Source: Paenibacillus dakarensis (GTDB lineage: Bacteria; Bacillota; Bacilli; Paenibacillales; Paenibacillaceae). From it: DNA of 34,305 bases. The stretch is taken from assembly GCF_001373415.1 (NCBI RefSeq), contig NZ_CDSE01000011.1, positions 1 to 34,305 of the forward strand. The letters are read 5' to 3'. Of the stretch, positions 33,653-34,305 are shown one piece after another. Made by a program: the position numbers and the translations under genes. The notes under the pieces are model-generated. The model saw only the letters and a list, made by a program, of their open reading frames with translations, had not been told where the DNA came from and did no database searches. The first letter of the stretch is position 1; every line of letters starts with the position of its first letter.

Positions 33653-34305
33653 ATGGTATGGGAAACGATTTGGAATCAGATTATGGATCTGTCGCTGATC
33701 GCTGTACTGTTTCGCGTCATGACACCGATCTTGCTGGCCTCTCTGGGCGGGCTCATCTCGGATATCGGAGGCGCGACCAACATCGGCCTGGAAGGACTCA
33801 TGCTGTTGTCGGCTTTTACTTCCATTGCCGTCGGCTCCAGTACGGAAAGCTGGATACTCGGCGTGCTGGCAGGTGTCGCAGTCTCCGTGCTGATCAGCTA
33901 CATCATGGGATTTTTCTCACTCAAGATGAAGGTGGATATTATCATCACCGGGTTTGCGGTCAACATCTTCGGAACAGGCTTTACCATCTTTCTGATGAAC
34001 AAAATTTTCGGCGTGACGGGTAACTACTCACCAGGCACGACAGCTTCCCGGATCCCGACGGTGAACATTCCATTTCTTGAAAATGTGCCGGTACTCGGCA
34101 AGCTGCTGAGCGGGCACAGCCTCATGGTCTGGATCGCCTTCTTATCCGTCATTTTCTGCATGGTTCTGATTTATAAAACTCCATATGGCGTTCATCTCCG
34201 CTCTGTTGGCGAAGCGCCTGCCGCTGCGAAATCGCTGGGTATTCCGGTTCAACGGATTCAGTATTCCGCGCTGGCATGGAGCGGCGTATTCGCCGGACTG
34301 GCGGG
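33653..34305 (+). CDS. BMP-type ABC transporter permease 2 (importer 2), 3' partial
   Basis: The frame starts at ATG 33653, seven bases after AAGGAGGTG, and stays open to the window edge (217 codons). The translation begins MVWETIWNQIMDLSLIAVLF and has the family core GGATNIGLEGLMLLSAFTS, then FSLKMKVDIIITGFAVNIFG and, near the edge, YGVHLRSVGEAPAAAKSLGI. It is the second membrane subunit, homologous to the 24537-25490 gene of importer 1, and should run roughly 100 residues beyond the window. Genes after it, perhaps a nucleoside hydrolase or phosphorylase, would define the substrate. Confidence 0.9.
   Translation, partial: MVWETIWNQIMDLSLIAVLFRVMTPILLASLGGLISDIGGATNIGLEGLMLLSAFTSIAVGSSTESWILGVLAGVAVSVLISYIMGFFSLKMKVDIIITGFAVNIFGTGFTIFLMNKIFGVTGNYSPGTTASRIPTVNIPFLENVPVLGKLLSGHSLMVWIAFLSVIFCMVLIYKTPYGVHLRSVGEAPAAAKSLGIPVQRIQYSALAWSGVFAGLA

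Noticed and set aside
33658..34023. 121-codon plus-strand frame near the right edge
   Set aside because: It is an overlapping frame inside the second permease of importer 2, whose ATG at 33653 has the ribosome site and family motifs.

Overview
The window looks like a chromosomal segment of a Paenibacillus-type Firmicute. Coding density is high, base composition is mixed, Shine-Dalgarno sequences are strong (GGAGG-type), TTG and GTG starts occur, lipoprotein signal peptides are frequent, and Rho-independent terminators are crisp. No rRNA, tRNA, CRISPR array, prophage or transposase was seen. The genus call is inferred from protein flavour and gene order; it was not computed.

Left part (1-8046). 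The window opens inside a 2-oxoacid:ferredoxin oxidoreductase operon: a gamma subunit fused to a ferredoxin (5' end cut), then an alpha-beta fusion, closed by a strong terminator. A possible AT-rich two-helix mini-protein follows, then formate-tetrahydrofolate ligase (fhs). Next come a minus-strand gene of the Anabaena sensory rhodopsin transducer (ASRT) family and two conserved unknown genes (DUF4256 and DUF4317 types).

Middle (8047-20265). A catabolic island begins with a minus-strand LacI-family regulator. A 380-bp divergent control region full of CGAAA...TTTCG dyads separates it from a sugar ABC importer (lipoprotein binding protein and two permeases, no ATPase). The importer is followed by two large phosphorylases in tandem: a 1077-aa enzyme best read as GH161 and a 914-aa GH94 enzyme best read as laminaribiose phosphorylase. 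The proposed logic is import of beta-1,3-gluco-oligosaccharides, shortening to the disaccharide by GH161, then cleavage of the disaccharide by GH94, giving glucose-1-phosphate at each step. A galactose-mutarotase-fold protein follows after a terminator.

Right part (20266-34305). There are two complete or near-complete BMP/PnrA-type ABC importers (binding lipoprotein, double-NBD ATPase, two permeases), the family that imports nucleosides. The first stands alone behind a promoter embedded in a tandem 20-bp repeat. The second follows rbsR (LacI-type) and rbsK (ribokinase) and runs off the window end. Between them sits a monocistronic Fe-S flavoenzyme of the 2,4-dienoyl-CoA/2-enoate reductase type. 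A consensus cre box overlaps the putative rbsR promoter, suggesting carbon catabolite control of the second importer.

Most promising leads are the tandem GH161-GH94 system with its operator array, the promoter-embedded repeat shared by two unrelated transcription units, a perfect 22-bp palindrome before the DUF4256 gene, the ASRT gene with no visible rhodopsin, and a possible dispersed repeat behind the first LacI gene.
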